Assembly (NCBI RefSeq): GCF_048323655.1
Contig: NZ_JBLUWW010000001.1
Location: 496,001 to 560,000 of the forward strand
Reading direction: 5' to 3'
Origin: Salinimicrobium soli
Lineage (GTDB): Bacteria; Bacteroidota; Bacteroidia; Flavobacteriales; Flavobacteriaceae
Length of the DNA: 64,000 nt
Position 1 is the first letter of the stretch, and each line of letters starts with the position of its first letter. The notes below the pieces were generated by a model that was not told where the DNA came from, searched no databases, and worked only from the letters and a program-made list of their open reading frames with translations. Position numbers and translations under genes: made by a program. Positions 52,419 to 61,921 of this stretch are shown here, piece after piece.

Positions 52419-52919
52419 ATGGAAAAGTTAGTTAACGATTTTTCTTTTGGATTGTTTTTCTGGCAGATAATAGTCCTTGTAGTACTTATCTTGTTGCTTA
52501 AGAAGTTTGCGTGGAAACCAATTTTGGACGCGTTGAACGACAGAGAGCAGGGGATCCAGGACGCTCTTGATTCTGCTGAAAAGGCACGCAAAGAAATGCA
52601 GAACCTTCAGGCAGACAATGAGAACCTGATGAAGGAAGCTCGTATGGAGCGTGACAACATGATCAAAGAAGCTCGTGAGATCAAAGAGAAAATGATCAGC
52701 GAAGCCCGTGAAGAAGCTCAGAAAGAAGGAGAGAAAATGATCCTTCAGGCTAAGGCTACTATTCAGAATGAGAAAAATGCAGCTCTTGCAGATATTAAAA
52801 ATCAGGTAGCAACCCTTTCTATGCAGATCGCTGAGAAAGTAGTTCGTGAGCAACTTTCCTCTGATGCCAAGCAGGAAAAGCTGGTAGAGGATATGCTTGA
52901 TGACGTTACCTTAAACTAA
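52419..52919 (+). CDS. atpF: ATP synthase F0 subunit b
   Basis: 166-residue stator subunit: one N-terminal transmembrane helix (FFWQIIVLVVLILLLKKFAWKPIL) followed by a long coiled coil (ALDSAEKARKEMQNLQADNENLMKEARMERD). It connects F0 to the delta subunit of F1. Located between subunit c and subunit delta as in most operons. Confidence 0.96.
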   Translation: MEKLVNDFSFGLFFWQIIVLVVLILLLKKFAWKPILDALNDREQGIQDALDSAEKARKEMQNLQADNENLMKEARMERDNMIKEAREIKEKMISEAREEAQKEGEKMILQAKATIQNEKNAALADIKNQVATLSMQIAEKVVREQLSSDAKQEKLVEDMLDDVTLN

Positions 52920-52923
52920 GAAT

Positions 52924-53478
52924 ATGTACGGGAGCAAAGCAGCTTTACGATACGCAAAGGCAGTTATTAGCCTTGCAAAGGATAAGAATCAGACTAAAGA
53001 GGTCAATGAAGATATGACCCTTATAAGCAACACCATTGCCAGCAGTCATGAGCTTGAAGTGTTTCTTAAAAGTCCGGTTATCAAAGACAGCATCAAAAAA
53101 GATTCTCTTGAAGAGATCTTCAAGAATGTGAACGGGATTACTTCCAACCTGTTCGGTGTGCTGATCGAGAATAAAAGGATCGATATACTGGAGATGGTCG
53201 CTTCGAAGTACAAGCAATTGTATGACGAAATGAATAATGTACAGGTCGCAAAAGTGACCACGGCATTCCCGCTTACCCCGGCTCTTGAGTCTAAGATTCA
53301 AACTAAAGTTAGGGAGTTGACCGGGAACGAGGCTAAGATCCAGAACATCATTGATGAAAGTATCATTGGTGGATTCATTTTAAGAGTAGGTGACATTCAG
53401 TACAACGGAAGTGTGAATGCCCAACTCAACAACCTGAAAAGGGAATTTAAAAACAACACATACGTTTCAAAAATTTAA
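52924..53478 (+). CDS. atpH: ATP synthase F1 subunit delta
   Basis: 184 residues: an N-terminal helical bundle (AALRYAKAVISLAKDKNQ) that binds alpha, and a C-terminal domain (VTTAFPLTPALESKIQTKVRELTG, IDESIIGGFILRVGDIQYNGSVNAQL). It joins the stator subunit b to the alpha3beta3 head. It starts four bases after atpF. Confidence 0.95.
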   Translation: MYGSKAALRYAKAVISLAKDKNQTKEVNEDMTLISNTIASSHELEVFLKSPVIKDSIKKDSLEEIFKNVNGITSNLFGVLIENKRIDILEMVASKYKQLYDEMNNVQVAKVTTAFPLTPALESKIQTKVRELTGNEAKIQNIIDESIIGGFILRVGDIQYNGSVNAQLNNLKREFKNNTYVSKI

Positions 53479-53521
53479 TTAAAACAGTCACTTTTTGGGT
53501 GGCATTTTATTCTAAATAATT

Positions 53522-55102
53522 ATGGCAGAAATAAATCCGGCTGAAGTATCAGCAATATTAAAAAAACAACTTTCCGGGTTCGAAGCTAAGGCTTCTTTGG
53601 ACGAAGTTGGTACCGTTCTCAACGTAGGTGACGGTATTGCTAACGTTTACGGACTGGCTAACGCGCAGTACGGAGAGTTGGTTGAATTCGAAAGCGGATT
53701 GGAAGGAATTGTACTTAACCTTGAAGAAGACAATGTTGGGGTGGTACTTTTAGGTCCATACAAAGATGTGAAAGAAGGAGCAACTGTGAAAAGAACACAG
53801 CGTATTGCTTCTATCAATGTAGGTGAAGGAATTGTTGGTCGAGTGGTTGACACCCTTGGTGCCCCAATCGACGGAAAAGGTCCAATTGAAGGTGAGACTT
53901 TCCAGATGCCATTGGAACGTAAAGCTCCAGGAGTAATTTACCGTCAGCCGGTAACCGAGCCGCTTCAAACAGGTATTAAAGCTATCGATGCTATGGTGCC
54001 GATTGGACGTGGACAAAGGGAGTTGGTAATTGGTGACCGTCAGACTGGTAAGACAGCTGTGGTTATTGATACCATCCTTAACCAAAAGGAATTTTACGAT
54101 GCAGGGGAACCTGTGTATTGTATATATGTGGCAATAGGGCAAAAGGCCTCTACTGTAGCCGGAATTGCAAAAACTCTTGAAGATAAAGGAGCTTTAGCAT
54201 ATACCACTATTGTTGCCGCAAACGCATCAGATCCTGCTCCTATGCAGGTGTATGCTCCTTTCGCAGGTGCTGCGATTGGTGAGTACTTCAGGGATACCGG
54301 TCGTCCTGCATTGATCGTTTATGATGATCTTTCAAAACAGGCGGTTGCTTACCGTGAGGTTTCTTTGCTTCTTCGTCGTCCACCGGGACGTGAGGCTTAC
54401 CCAGGAGACGTTTTCTTCCTTCACTCAAGATTACTGGAGCGTGCTGCAAAAGTGATCGATGATGATAGTATCGCGAAGAACATGAACGACCTTCCGGATG
54501 TACTTAAAGATAAAGTAAAAGGTGGAGGTTCTTTAACAGCACTTCCGCTTATCGAAACTCAGGCAGGTGACGTTTCTGCGTATATCCCTACTAACGTAAT
54601 TTCGATTACAGATGGTCAGATCTTCCTTACTTCAGACTTGTTCAACTCAGGGGTTCGTCCTGCAATTAACGTGGGTATTTCTGTATCTCGTGTAGGTGGT
54701 GCCGCTCAGATCAAATCAATGAAGAAGGTAGCTGGTACTTTGAAACTTGACCAGGCTCAGTTCCGTGAACTGGAAGCATTCGCCAAGTTTGGTTCAGATC
54801 TTGATCCTGCTACTCTTAGCGTAATTGAAAAAGGTAAGCGTAACGTGGAGATCCTTAAGCAGGCTCAAAACAATCCTTACCCTGTAGAAGAGCAGATCGC
54901 TATCATCTACGCCGGTTCTAAGAACCTGTTAAGAGATGTGCCTGTTGATAAAGTAAGAGAATTCGAGAAGGATTACCTTGAATACCTTAACGCAAAACAC
55001 AGAGATATTCTGGACACGTTGAAAGCAGGTAAACTTACTGATGAAGTAACTGATACTTTGAACAAAGTTTCAAAAGAACTTTCAGCTAAATATAAAGCCT
55101 AA
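53522..55102 (+). CDS. atpA: ATP synthase F1 subunit alpha
   Basis: 526 residues with the Walker A GDRQTGKTAVV, the Arg-finger region and the conserved IKAMDAMVPIGRGQRELVIGDRQ stretch (here IKAIDAMVPIGRGQREL). Non-catalytic nucleotide-binding subunit of F1. The beta subunit gene (atpD) and epsilon gene (atpC) do not follow; in Bacteroidota they usually lie elsewhere as a pair. Confidence 0.97.
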   Translation: MAEINPAEVSAILKKQLSGFEAKASLDEVGTVLNVGDGIANVYGLANAQYGELVEFESGLEGIVLNLEEDNVGVVLLGPYKDVKEGATVKRTQRIASINVGEGIVGRVVDTLGAPIDGKGPIEGETFQMPLERKAPGVIYRQPVTEPLQTGIKAIDAMVPIGRGQRELVIGDRQTGKTAVVIDTILNQKEFYDAGEPVYCIYVAIGQKASTVAGIAKTLEDKGALAYTTIVAANASDPAPMQVYAPFAGAAIGEYFRDTGRPALIVYDDLSKQAVAYREVSLLLRRPPGREAYPGDVFFLHSRLLERAAKVIDDDSIAKNMNDLPDVLKDKVKGGGSLTALPLIETQAGDVSAYIPTNVISITDGQIFLTSDLFNSGVRPAINVGISVSRVGGAAQIKSMKKVAGTLKLDQAQFRELEAFAKFGSDLDPATLSVIEKGKRNVEILKQAQNNPYPVEEQIAIIYAGSKNLLRDVPVDKVREFEKDYLEYLNAKHRDILDTLKAGKLTDEVTDTLNKVSKELSAKYKA

Positions 55103-55109
55103 ATTAAAG

Positions 55110-55163
55110 TTTGAGTTGAGTGTTGAGAAATATCTCACTACTCAATTCTCAAATCTCAATTCA
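55110..55163. repeat. Imperfect TTGAG/CTCAA inverted repeat between atpA and atpG
   Basis: The sequence TTTGAGTTGAGTGTTGAG, AAATAT, CTCACTACTCAATTCTCAAA folds into a long imperfect hairpin and is built from short TGAGT-type repeats. A similar CTCAATTCTCAATACT array lies before the nucleotidyltransferase gene at 58.7 kb. Confidence 0.6.
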
Positions 55164-55168
55164 ATTAG

Positions 55169-56029
55169 ATGGCCAATTTAAAAGAACTTAGAAGCAGAAT
55201 TACATCGGTTTCCTCAACCATGCAGATCACCAGTGCCATGAAAATGGTATCTGCTGCCAAGTTGAGCAAAGCCCAGGATGCTATTACTGCAATGAGACCA
55301 TATGCAGAAAAGCTGACCGAATTGCTGCAAAACCTGAGCGCCACTTTGAGCAGCGACCAGGGAAGTAAGTATGCTGAGCAGCGTGAGGTCAAAAACGTCC
55401 TGATTGTGGCTATTTCTTCAAACCGTGGTTTGGCAGGAGCTTTTAATACAAACATCATTAAAGGTGTAAAACAACTTGCTGCCGAGGATTTCAGCGGAAA
55501 GAATGTGGAGGTTATGACCCTTGGTAAAAAGGCTCATGATATCCTGAAAAAGACTTTCAGCGTTTATAGGAATAACAATGGGATCTATGACGATTTGAGT
55601 TTCGATAATTCTGCTGCAATTGCAGAAGATCTTATGGCGCAGTTCGTCAGTGGTAAATACGACAAGATCGTACTGGTGTACAACCAGTTCAAGAATGCTG
55701 CTACACAGATTGTCATGAAAGAGCAGTTTCTACCTATAGTTCCTGTTGAAAAGGATGAAGATGTGGTTTTAGATTACATTTTTGAGCCTTCTAAAGAGGA
55801 GATCGTAGAGGAATTGATCCCTAAATCTTTAAAAATGCAGGTTTTTAAGGCGCTTAGAGACTCTTTTGCTTCAGAACACGGTGCACGTATGACTGCCATG
55901 CATAAAGCGACCGATAACGCTACTGAACTGCGTGATTCACTTAAGTTGTCATACAACAAAGCACGACAGGCTTCTATTACCAATGAGATCCTTGAAATTG
56001 TTGGTGGTGCCGAGGCTTTGAATAAATAA
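55169..56029 (+). CDS. atpG: ATP synthase F1 subunit gamma
   Basis: 286-residue rotor stalk: the N-terminal helix KELRSRITSVSSTMQITSAMKMVSAAKL, and the C-terminal LKLSYNKARQASITNEILEIVGGAEAL. It is the last gene of the cluster and ends before a clear terminator. Confidence 0.96.
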   Translation: MANLKELRSRITSVSSTMQITSAMKMVSAAKLSKAQDAITAMRPYAEKLTELLQNLSATLSSDQGSKYAEQREVKNVLIVAISSNRGLAGAFNTNIIKGVKQLAAEDFSGKNVEVMTLGKKAHDILKKTFSVYRNNNGIYDDLSFDNSAAIAEDLMAQFVSGKYDKIVLVYNQFKNAATQIVMKEQFLPIVPVEKDEDVVLDYIFEPSKEEIVEELIPKSLKMQVFKALRDSFASEHGARMTAMHKATDNATELRDSLKLSYNKARQASITNEILEIVGGAEALNK

Positions 56030-56066
56030 TAAATCGGAAAAACCTTCTGAAAATCATATTTTTGAG

Positions 56067-56100
56067 ACCCCGTACTTCTACAGTACGGGGTTTTCTTTTT
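56067..56100 (+). terminator. Intrinsic terminator of the atp operon
   Basis: A ten-pair stem ACCCCGTACT/AGTACGGGGT (56067-56076 with 56082-56091), a five-base loop and TTTTCTTTTT. Confidence 0.93.
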
Positions 56101-56157
56101 CTGAAAAATTGGGAATGGTACTGATTTTGTTTGATCAGAATTGTAAATTTCCTTCTT

Positions 56158-56673
56158 ATGAAAAAGCTGTTGAAAATTTTCGCTTTTTTGCTGCTTCTGT
56201 TAAGCTTTACGTACTGCGCGAATGGCAGAAAGCTTCAGGAAGAGCCGCCAATTGATATCAAACAAGCCTATTATTCTACCTGGACAGGTGGCGTTAAAGG
56301 AGCGGCTTCAGGAATAACCTTTATTATCCCTACGGAAGGTGATGGGAAAGTGGTGTTGGACAGTGTCTACTTCCGCGGAAGAAAAGCAGCGCTTCAAAAA
56401 GAACCTACAGACTCCACTTTATATATTGCACAATTCAAGATCCCATCACGGGAAAATTACAGGGACAAAGTGATCATGCATGCAGATCCAAAAGAAGAAT
56501 ATGGCAATCCCACTCCCGAAATCCTTCCCGATATTCCGTTTGAATTAAAACCTGATGAAGCTGTAGTGCGTTATACGGACAATGGGCGGGCAAAATACTT
56601 CAAGATCAAAGGCATCAAAAAGAAAGATTCTACAGAGGTTCCAATAAAAAACCCGCAAAATATTCGGCATTAG
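56158..56673 (+). CDS. Hypothetical exported protein, 171 residues
   Basis: From the ATG at 56158 the frame starts with a signal peptide (LLKIFAFLLLLLSFTYC). A Cys at the end of the hydrophobic stretch might be lipidated, though the -1 Tyr is atypical. The mature part is mainly beta (GITFIIPTEGDGKVVLDSVYFRG, NPTPEILPDIPFELKPDEAVVRYTD). I do not recognise the family. It lies between the atp terminator and the flippase gene, so it is probably a separate small unit. Confidence 0.72.
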   Translation: MKKLLKIFAFLLLLLSFTYCANGRKLQEEPPIDIKQAYYSTWTGGVKGAASGITFIIPTEGDGKVVLDSVYFRGRKAALQKEPTDSTLYIAQFKIPSRENYRDKVIMHADPKEEYGNPTPEILPDIPFELKPDEAVVRYTDNGRAKYFKIKGIKKKDSTEVPIKNPQNIRH

Positions 56674-56719
56674 GTTCACCTATAGTACATTTGTGAGGTA
56701 AAACTCAACCAAAATACGA

Positions 56720-58174
56720 TTGGCCCTCCTTCAAAAGTTATTTAAACAGACTTTCATTTACGGTATTGCTACAGTGGTGCCCAAGATGCTATCCTTCTTG
56801 CTTATTCCTCTTTATACATACTATTTACCAACCGAAGGATTTGGAGAAGTAGCCATTGTATTTGCCTGGATAGCCGTTTTTAACGTGGTGCTGGCCTACG
56901 GAATGGAGACGAGCTTTTTTCGCTTTTTTCACCAGGAAAATTTCCGGAAAGAAGTTGTTGCCACTTCCTCCATTTCACTGATCATCTCTACCGGACTTTT
57001 CATGGCTCTCGGATTTATTCTGAAAGATGTGATTTCCGAAGCAACTGCCATTGCATCACATTACATAGTCTATGTATTGTTGATCCTTGGATTAGATGCC
57101 CTCGTGATCATTCCTTTTGCCTGGATACGGGCCACAGAACGCCCCAGGATATTTGCTATTATCAAGATCGGGAATGTAGCGGTCAATCTTGGTCTTAACT
57201 TGTTCTTCATAATATACCTGCCAAAACTGGCTACCAAAAATGGCATTTTTGAAGCCATTTATAAACCTGACTTTGAAATCGCGTATATTTTCATCTCCAA
57301 CCTTATCGCCAGCGCATTGACTCTGTTGGTGATGTTGCCGTTCTATTTAAAGCTGAAATACCGTTTTAATCCGGAACTTTGGAAGAAGATGATAAGCTAT
57401 GGCGCACCTATTCTTATTGCGGGGATTGGATTCGTAATAAATGAAGTGTTTGACAAGATCCTGTTGGGCAGGTTACTGCCTGAAGATATTGCGAAATCTG
57501 AAGTTGGAGCTTATTCGGCCTGCTATCGCCTGGCGCTGTTCATGACTCTTTTCGCAACGGCCTTTAGAATGGGCATCGAGCCGTTCTTCTTTAGCCATGC
57601 CAAGGAAAAGAATTCGGTGCAGACCTATGCGATGATCACAAAGTATTTTGTCATTTTTGGATCGGCAATCCTGATTGTCATAACTGTATTTTCAGATCTG
57701 CTTAAACTGTTGCTCATTCAGGATTCTTCATATTTCGAAGCGATGACCGTGGTACCTATGATCCTCATAGCAAATCTGTTTTTAGGGATCTACCACAACC
57801 TTTCGGTTTGGTATAAAGTAAGTGACCGCACCAGGTTCGCTGCCTATATTTCCATTTTTGGAGCAGTGGTGACATTGATCCTTAACTTCTGGCTAATTCC
57901 GTATTACAGCTATGTTGGATCGGCTATTGCAACTATGGCGGCTTATGGCAGTATGATGCTCTTATCTTTCTACTTCGGAAGAAAATATCACCCAATTCCC
58001 TACGACCTCAGTAGAATTGGCAGCTACCTCCTTCTTTCCATCGGTTTCTCGGTGGTGTACTTCTATGTTTTTAGAAATAATTATTACCTCGGAAGTATAT
58101 TAATTCTTATCTTTTTTGCCCTTATTTATTACGGTGAAAAGGACCAGTTAAAACAACTTTTGAGGAGGGCATAA
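56720..58174 (+). CDS. Polysaccharide flippase (Wzx/MATE-like, oligosaccharide exporter)
   Basis: 484 residues with about 12-14 transmembrane segments, starting at a TTG (MALLQKLFKQTFIYGIATVVPKMLSFLLIPLYTYYL). The layout fits the polysaccharide-export branch of the MOP flippases, which move undecaprenyl-linked oligosaccharides across the inner membrane. No Wzy polymerase or glycan cluster is adjacent, so it may serve the rhamnose- and xylose-type glycan genes at 32-38 kb or a distant locus. Confidence 0.9.
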   Translation: MALLQKLFKQTFIYGIATVVPKMLSFLLIPLYTYYLPTEGFGEVAIVFAWIAVFNVVLAYGMETSFFRFFHQENFRKEVVATSSISLIISTGLFMALGFILKDVISEATAIASHYIVYVLLILGLDALVIIPFAWIRATERPRIFAIIKIGNVAVNLGLNLFFIIYLPKLATKNGIFEAIYKPDFEIAYIFISNLIASALTLLVMLPFYLKLKYRFNPELWKKMISYGAPILIAGIGFVINEVFDKILLGRLLPEDIAKSEVGAYSACYRLALFMTLFATAFRMGIEPFFFSHAKEKNSVQTYAMITKYFVIFGSAILIVITVFSDLLKLLLIQDSSYFEAMTVVPMILIANLFLGIYHNLSVWYKVSDRTRFAAYISIFGAVVTLILNFWLIPYYSYVGSAIATMAAYGSMMLLSFYFGRKYHPIPYDLSRIGSYLLLSIGFSVVYFYVFRNNYYLGSILILIFFALIYYGEKDQLKQLLRRA

Positions 58175-58204
58175 TTTCCTTTTCAGAAGAAAAAAACGAA
58201 AAAG

Positions 58205-58639
58205 ATGAACGTAAAAATAATCAACAAATCTCAACACGAATTGCCTGCGTACGAAACCGGTTCCTCTGCCGGAATGGATCTGCGGGCGAATATCCAGGAA
58301 CCTGTAAAATTGAAGCCGCTGGAAAGAGCGATCATTAAAACAGGTCTTTTCATAGAGCTTCCGGTTGGCTATGAAGCCCAGGTGCGTCCCCGAAGTGGAC
58401 TGGCAGCCAAAAAAGGTATTACAGTACTGAATTCTCCGGGCACTATTGATGCCGACTACCGCGGAGAAATAGGAGTGATACTGGTGAACCTTTCTAACGA
58501 AGAATTCACCGTGGAGAACGGCGAACGCGTGGCTCAGCTGGTGATCTCCCGTCATGAACACATCTTTTGGAAAGAAGTGGAAGTACTGGAGGAAACCTCC
58601 CGTGGAGAAGGCGGCTTCGGAAGTACCGGCACAAAGTAA
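58205..58639 (+). CDS. dut: dUTP diphosphatase
   Basis: Hydrolyses dUTP to dUMP and PPi, preventing uracil in DNA and supplying dTMP precursor. All five trimeric dUTPase motifs are present in the 144 residues: AGMDLRAN, RPRSGLAAK, SPGTIDADYRGEIGVILVNL, ERVAQLV and the P-loop-like GEGGFGSTG at the C-terminus. It may share a transcript with the flippase gene 30 bases before it. Confidence 0.97.
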   Translation: MNVKIINKSQHELPAYETGSSAGMDLRANIQEPVKLKPLERAIIKTGLFIELPVGYEAQVRPRSGLAAKKGITVLNSPGTIDADYRGEIGVILVNLSNEEFTVENGERVAQLVISRHEHIFWKEVEVLEETSRGEGGFGSTGTK

Positions 58640-58685
58640 CAACGATCAATATCCAATGATCAATTAACACTCTAAAAAATTAAAG

Positions 58686-58732
58686 AATTGAGTTAGAAGT
58701 TTTCTCAATTCTCAATACTAAATACTCAAAAC
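58686..58732. repeat. CTCAATACT-type repeat before the nucleotidyltransferase gene
   Basis: An array of short related units (TTGAGTTAG, then CTCAATTCTCAATACTAAATACTCAAAACT), matching the style of the repeat at 55.1 kb. It also carries nearby GATCAAT direct repeats (58645-58665). No coding potential. Confidence 0.55.
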
Positions 58733-58738
58733 TAAAAG

Positions 58739-59749
58739 ATGAAAATTATAGTACCTATGGCTGGTCGTGGTTCACGACTTCGCCCACATACCCTTACAGT
58801 TCCTAAACCCCTCATACCCATAGCCGGGAAACCTATTGTACACCGCTTGGTAGAAGATATCGCCAAAGTGTTGGATGAAAAGGTCGATGAGATCGCTTTT
58901 ATCATTGGAGAGGACTTCGGAGAAAAGGTGGAAACCGACCTGAAGAATATCGCTAAGGCATTAGGCGCAAAAGGAACCATTTATTACCAGGATAAACCTC
59001 TCGGAACCGGTCACGCAATAATGTGCGCCAAAGATTCGCTGGAAGGTCCCGCTGTGATCGCTTATGCCGATACACTTTTTAAAGCCGATTTTACGTTAGA
59101 TAAAGAAGCCGATGGGGTGATATGGGTAAAACAGGTGAAAAACCCTTCAGCTTACGGCGTAGTGCAGCTGAATGAAAAGAATCAGATAGTTGACCTGGTG
59201 GAAAAGCCAGAGGAGTTCGTTTCTGATCTTGCCGTGATCGGGATCTACTATTTCAAAGATGTTGCCGTCTTGAAGAATGAACTTCAGGGAGTGCTGGATA
59301 ACAACATTATTCGTGGCGGAGAATACCAGATCAACGATGGGATAGAGGCCATGAAACGAAAGGGAATGATCTTTGTACCTGGAAAGGTGGACGAGTGGAT
59401 GGACTGCGGGAATAAGAACGTGACCGTGGAGACAAACACTAGAATGCTGAACTTCCTTCAGGAGGACGGTGAAAAACTGATCGCTGATGACCTGAAAATG
59501 GAAAATTCGGAGATCATTGAACCATGTTACATAGGGGAAAATGTGGTGCTGAAAAATGCCAAAATTGGACCGAATGTTTCCGTAGGGAATGGATGTAAGA
59601 TCAGCGACTCCACGATAGAGGATAGCCTGATCCAGACTTTCGCTGAAGTCACCAATGCCAAATTGAAAAATGCGATGATCGGTAACTTTGCGAAATTCAA
59701 TGGTGAGTTTACTGAGATCAGCATTGGGGATTATTCTGTATTAGAGTAA
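58739..59749 (+). CDS. NDP-sugar nucleotidyltransferase with left-handed beta-helix (GlmU/RmlA2-like)
   Basis: 336 residues: the nucleotidyltransferase core begins MAGRGSRLRPHTLTVPKPLIP, then YYQDKPLGTGHAI, DTLFKADF and DEWMDCGNKN. The C-terminal ~90 residues form hexapeptide beta-helix turns (NVVLKNAKIGPNVSVGNGCKI). No acetyltransferase active site is evident. It probably makes a UDP- or dTDP-sugar; the sugar is unknown. Confidence 0.9.
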   Translation: MKIIVPMAGRGSRLRPHTLTVPKPLIPIAGKPIVHRLVEDIAKVLDEKVDEIAFIIGEDFGEKVETDLKNIAKALGAKGTIYYQDKPLGTGHAIMCAKDSLEGPAVIAYADTLFKADFTLDKEADGVIWVKQVKNPSAYGVVQLNEKNQIVDLVEKPEEFVSDLAVIGIYYFKDVAVLKNELQGVLDNNIIRGGEYQINDGIEAMKRKGMIFVPGKVDEWMDCGNKNVTVETNTRMLNFLQEDGEKLIADDLKMENSEIIEPCYIGENVVLKNAKIGPNVSVGNGCKISDSTIEDSLIQTFAEVTNAKLKNAMIGNFAKFNGEFTEISIGDYSVLE

Positions 59750-59767
59750 AAATAAAGTGTTCTAAAA

Positions 59768-61135
59768 ATGAGGAAAAACAGGGTATATTCCATTTGCCTG
59801 GCAGGTTTGCTGCTTTGTGGTACTGCTGTTTTTCCGCAGGAACGGGAAAAACTCGTTGTTGAGGCTTCCGAAGATAATTTGGGAAATGTAGAGGATGAGT
59901 TTCAGGAATTGTTTTTTGAAGCTCTGAAGCAAAAGGCCATTGAAAATTATGAAAAGGCTATTAATGCCCTGGAAAAGGCTTTAAAGATCGCTCCCGATCA
60001 AAAGGTGGTTTACCTAGAGCTTGGAAAGAACTTCAATGCGCTTGAAAAGTTTCCGCAGGCTGCATCATACCTCGAAAAAGGCAGAAAAGCAGCTCCAAAG
60101 AATCAACCCATTCTTGAGGAACTGTACAATACTTATTTCCGGAGTAGGGATTATGAAAAGGCACTGCCGGTAGTAAGGGAACTGGTGGTTCTGGACGGCT
60201 CTTATTCCGAAGATCTTGCAAACCTCCTTATTCTGAACGAGAAATTCGATGAGGCTCTGAGTCTGCTGGATTCTCTGGATAAGAAAAAGGGCTCAAGTAC
60301 TTACAGGGAAACCCTGCGCAGGCAGATCTATTCACGAACCGACAATGTGGAGGCGCAAATAAATGATCTGCAGGAGCACATAGCAGCAGATCCTGAGAAT
60401 GAACAGGATTACCTGAACCTGATTTTTGTGTACAGCGAGAACGGAGAAACGGGGAAGGCTTTTGAAACCGCGCAAAAACTGCTGGAGGTAAATCCTTCTT
60501 CGGAACTGGTGCACCTGGCCCTTTACAAATTCTATATTACTGAAAATGCTTCGGAAAAAGCAGTAGCTTCCATGAAGATCCTGCTGGGGAGTGATCAGAT
60601 CGACGAGATTACGAAATACCAGGCGCTGAATGATTTTCTGCTGTATGTTGCCGAGAATTCTGAGCTTGAAGATGAACTTGTGGAACTGGTTTCCGTTTTT
60701 TCTGAAGAGGAGAACAATACGAAAGTCTATAAGCAGCTGGGAACTTTTTTCCTCGAAAAAGGGAAAACCGGAGCGGCTCTTGATTATTTCCTAACCGCGC
60801 TTGAAAATGAGAAAGGAGATTTCGGTCTGTATAAACAGATCCTTCTTTTGCAGGAGCAGGCTGGTAATTTTTCGGAAGTAGAAAAGATAAGTTCTAATGC
60901 ACTCGAGATATTTCCGTCACAGCCCTGGCTTTATCTTGTGAATGGAAAAGCGTTGAACGAATTGTCCAAACCTAAAGACGCTCTGGAGATATTATCTGCC
61001 GGACTTGATTTTTTAATTGATAATACCGCCCTGGAAAAGGAATTTTACCTTCAAATGGCCAGGGCACATGAGGCTTTGAACCAGCCTCAAAAAGCTGCGG
61101 AATACCAAACCAAAGCTGCCAACTTAAAAACTTAA
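59768..61135 (+). CDS. Tetratricopeptide repeat protein, exported
   Basis: 455 residues with a signal peptide (SICLAGLLLCGTAVFPQ) and about ten TPR-like helix pairs (ENYEKAINALEKALKIAPDQKVVYLELGKNFNALEKFPQAASYL, PEVEKISSNALEIFPSQPWLYLVNGKALNELSK). Likely a periplasmic or outer-membrane scaffold. It lies in a run nucleotidyltransferase - TPR - DUF4292 - EnvC, with small gaps, which suggests envelope biogenesis. Confidence 0.86.
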   Translation: MRKNRVYSICLAGLLLCGTAVFPQEREKLVVEASEDNLGNVEDEFQELFFEALKQKAIENYEKAINALEKALKIAPDQKVVYLELGKNFNALEKFPQAASYLEKGRKAAPKNQPILEELYNTYFRSRDYEKALPVVRELVVLDGSYSEDLANLLILNEKFDEALSLLDSLDKKKGSSTYRETLRRQIYSRTDNVEAQINDLQEHIAADPENEQDYLNLIFVYSENGETGKAFETAQKLLEVNPSSELVHLALYKFYITENASEKAVASMKILLGSDQIDEITKYQALNDFLLYVAENSELEDELVELVSVFSEEENNTKVYKQLGTFFLEKGKTGAALDYFLTALENEKGDFGLYKQILLLQEQAGNFSEVEKISSNALEIFPSQPWLYLVNGKALNELSKPKDALEILSAGLDFLIDNTALEKEFYLQMARAHEALNQPQKAAEYQTKAANLKT

Positions 61136-61141
61136 ATTTTG

Positions 61142-61921
61142 ATGAACAGACGCTCCCCAATATTCTTACTTCTTTTATTCTCTTTAATCCTTACATCCTG
61201 TGGATCCCGAAAGGCTAAAATGGGAGGTACTCCTGCCGAAGATGCAGCGGTAACTTCTGTAGTGGATAAGCACTACACAAAAGCCATTGATTTTAATACA
61301 CTTCAGGGTCGGCTTGGGATAGATTATCAAACCGAAGACAGAAGTCAGAGTGTGACGGTCACTTTTCGCATGAAAAAGGATGACACCATCTGGATGAGCG
61401 GCCAACTTTTAGGGATACCACTTGCCAAAGTAATGATCACTCCCAATTCGGTCCAGTACTATGAGAAGATCACCAAGACCTATTTTGACGGTGATTTCCG
61501 GTTGTTGAGCCATTGGCTGGGAACACCGCTGGATTTTCAGAAAGTACAGAATTTACTTCTGGGTCAAACTATCTATGACCTTCGAAAGGAGCGATATAAG
61601 CTTACCGAATCTGTTAGAGGTTACCAGCTGGAGCCGGCAGACCCCGGTTTTCTTAAGAAGCTCTTTCTATTGGATGCTGCCAATTATAAAGCCCTGGCGC
61701 AACAAATTGGCCAGAAAGTAGAAAACAGAAGCGTAACAGTCACCTATCCCGAATATCAAAAGGTAAGTGGAAGAGTTATTCCACAGTCTATAAAGATCCT
61801 TGCGAACGATGGTGCTGAAAGCACCAGGATCGATATGCAGTTCCGGTCCCTGGAATTCGATGTTCCGGTATCTTTTCCCTTTTCAATACCTTCGGGATAT
61901 GAAGAAATTTCTATAAAATGA
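61142..61921 (+). CDS. DUF4292 lipoprotein, LolB-like
   Basis: 259 residues from the ATG at 61142 (a TTG three bases earlier is less likely). Lipobox LTSC (Cys19 or so) and a LolA/LolB-like all-beta body: VTFRMKKDDTIWMSGQLLGIPLAKVMITPNSVQYYEK, FDVPVSFPFSIPSGYEE. DUF4292 proteins have been suggested to act as LolB, inserting lipoproteins into the outer membrane; that is inference here. The last four bases overlap the EnvC start (ATGA). Confidence 0.83.
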   Translation: MNRRSPIFLLLLFSLILTSCGSRKAKMGGTPAEDAAVTSVVDKHYTKAIDFNTLQGRLGIDYQTEDRSQSVTVTFRMKKDDTIWMSGQLLGIPLAKVMITPNSVQYYEKITKTYFDGDFRLLSHWLGTPLDFQKVQNLLLGQTIYDLRKERYKLTESVRGYQLEPADPGFLKKLFLLDAANYKALAQQIGQKVENRSVTVTYPEYQKVSGRVIPQSIKILANDGAESTRIDMQFRSLEFDVPVSFPFSIPSGYEEISIK

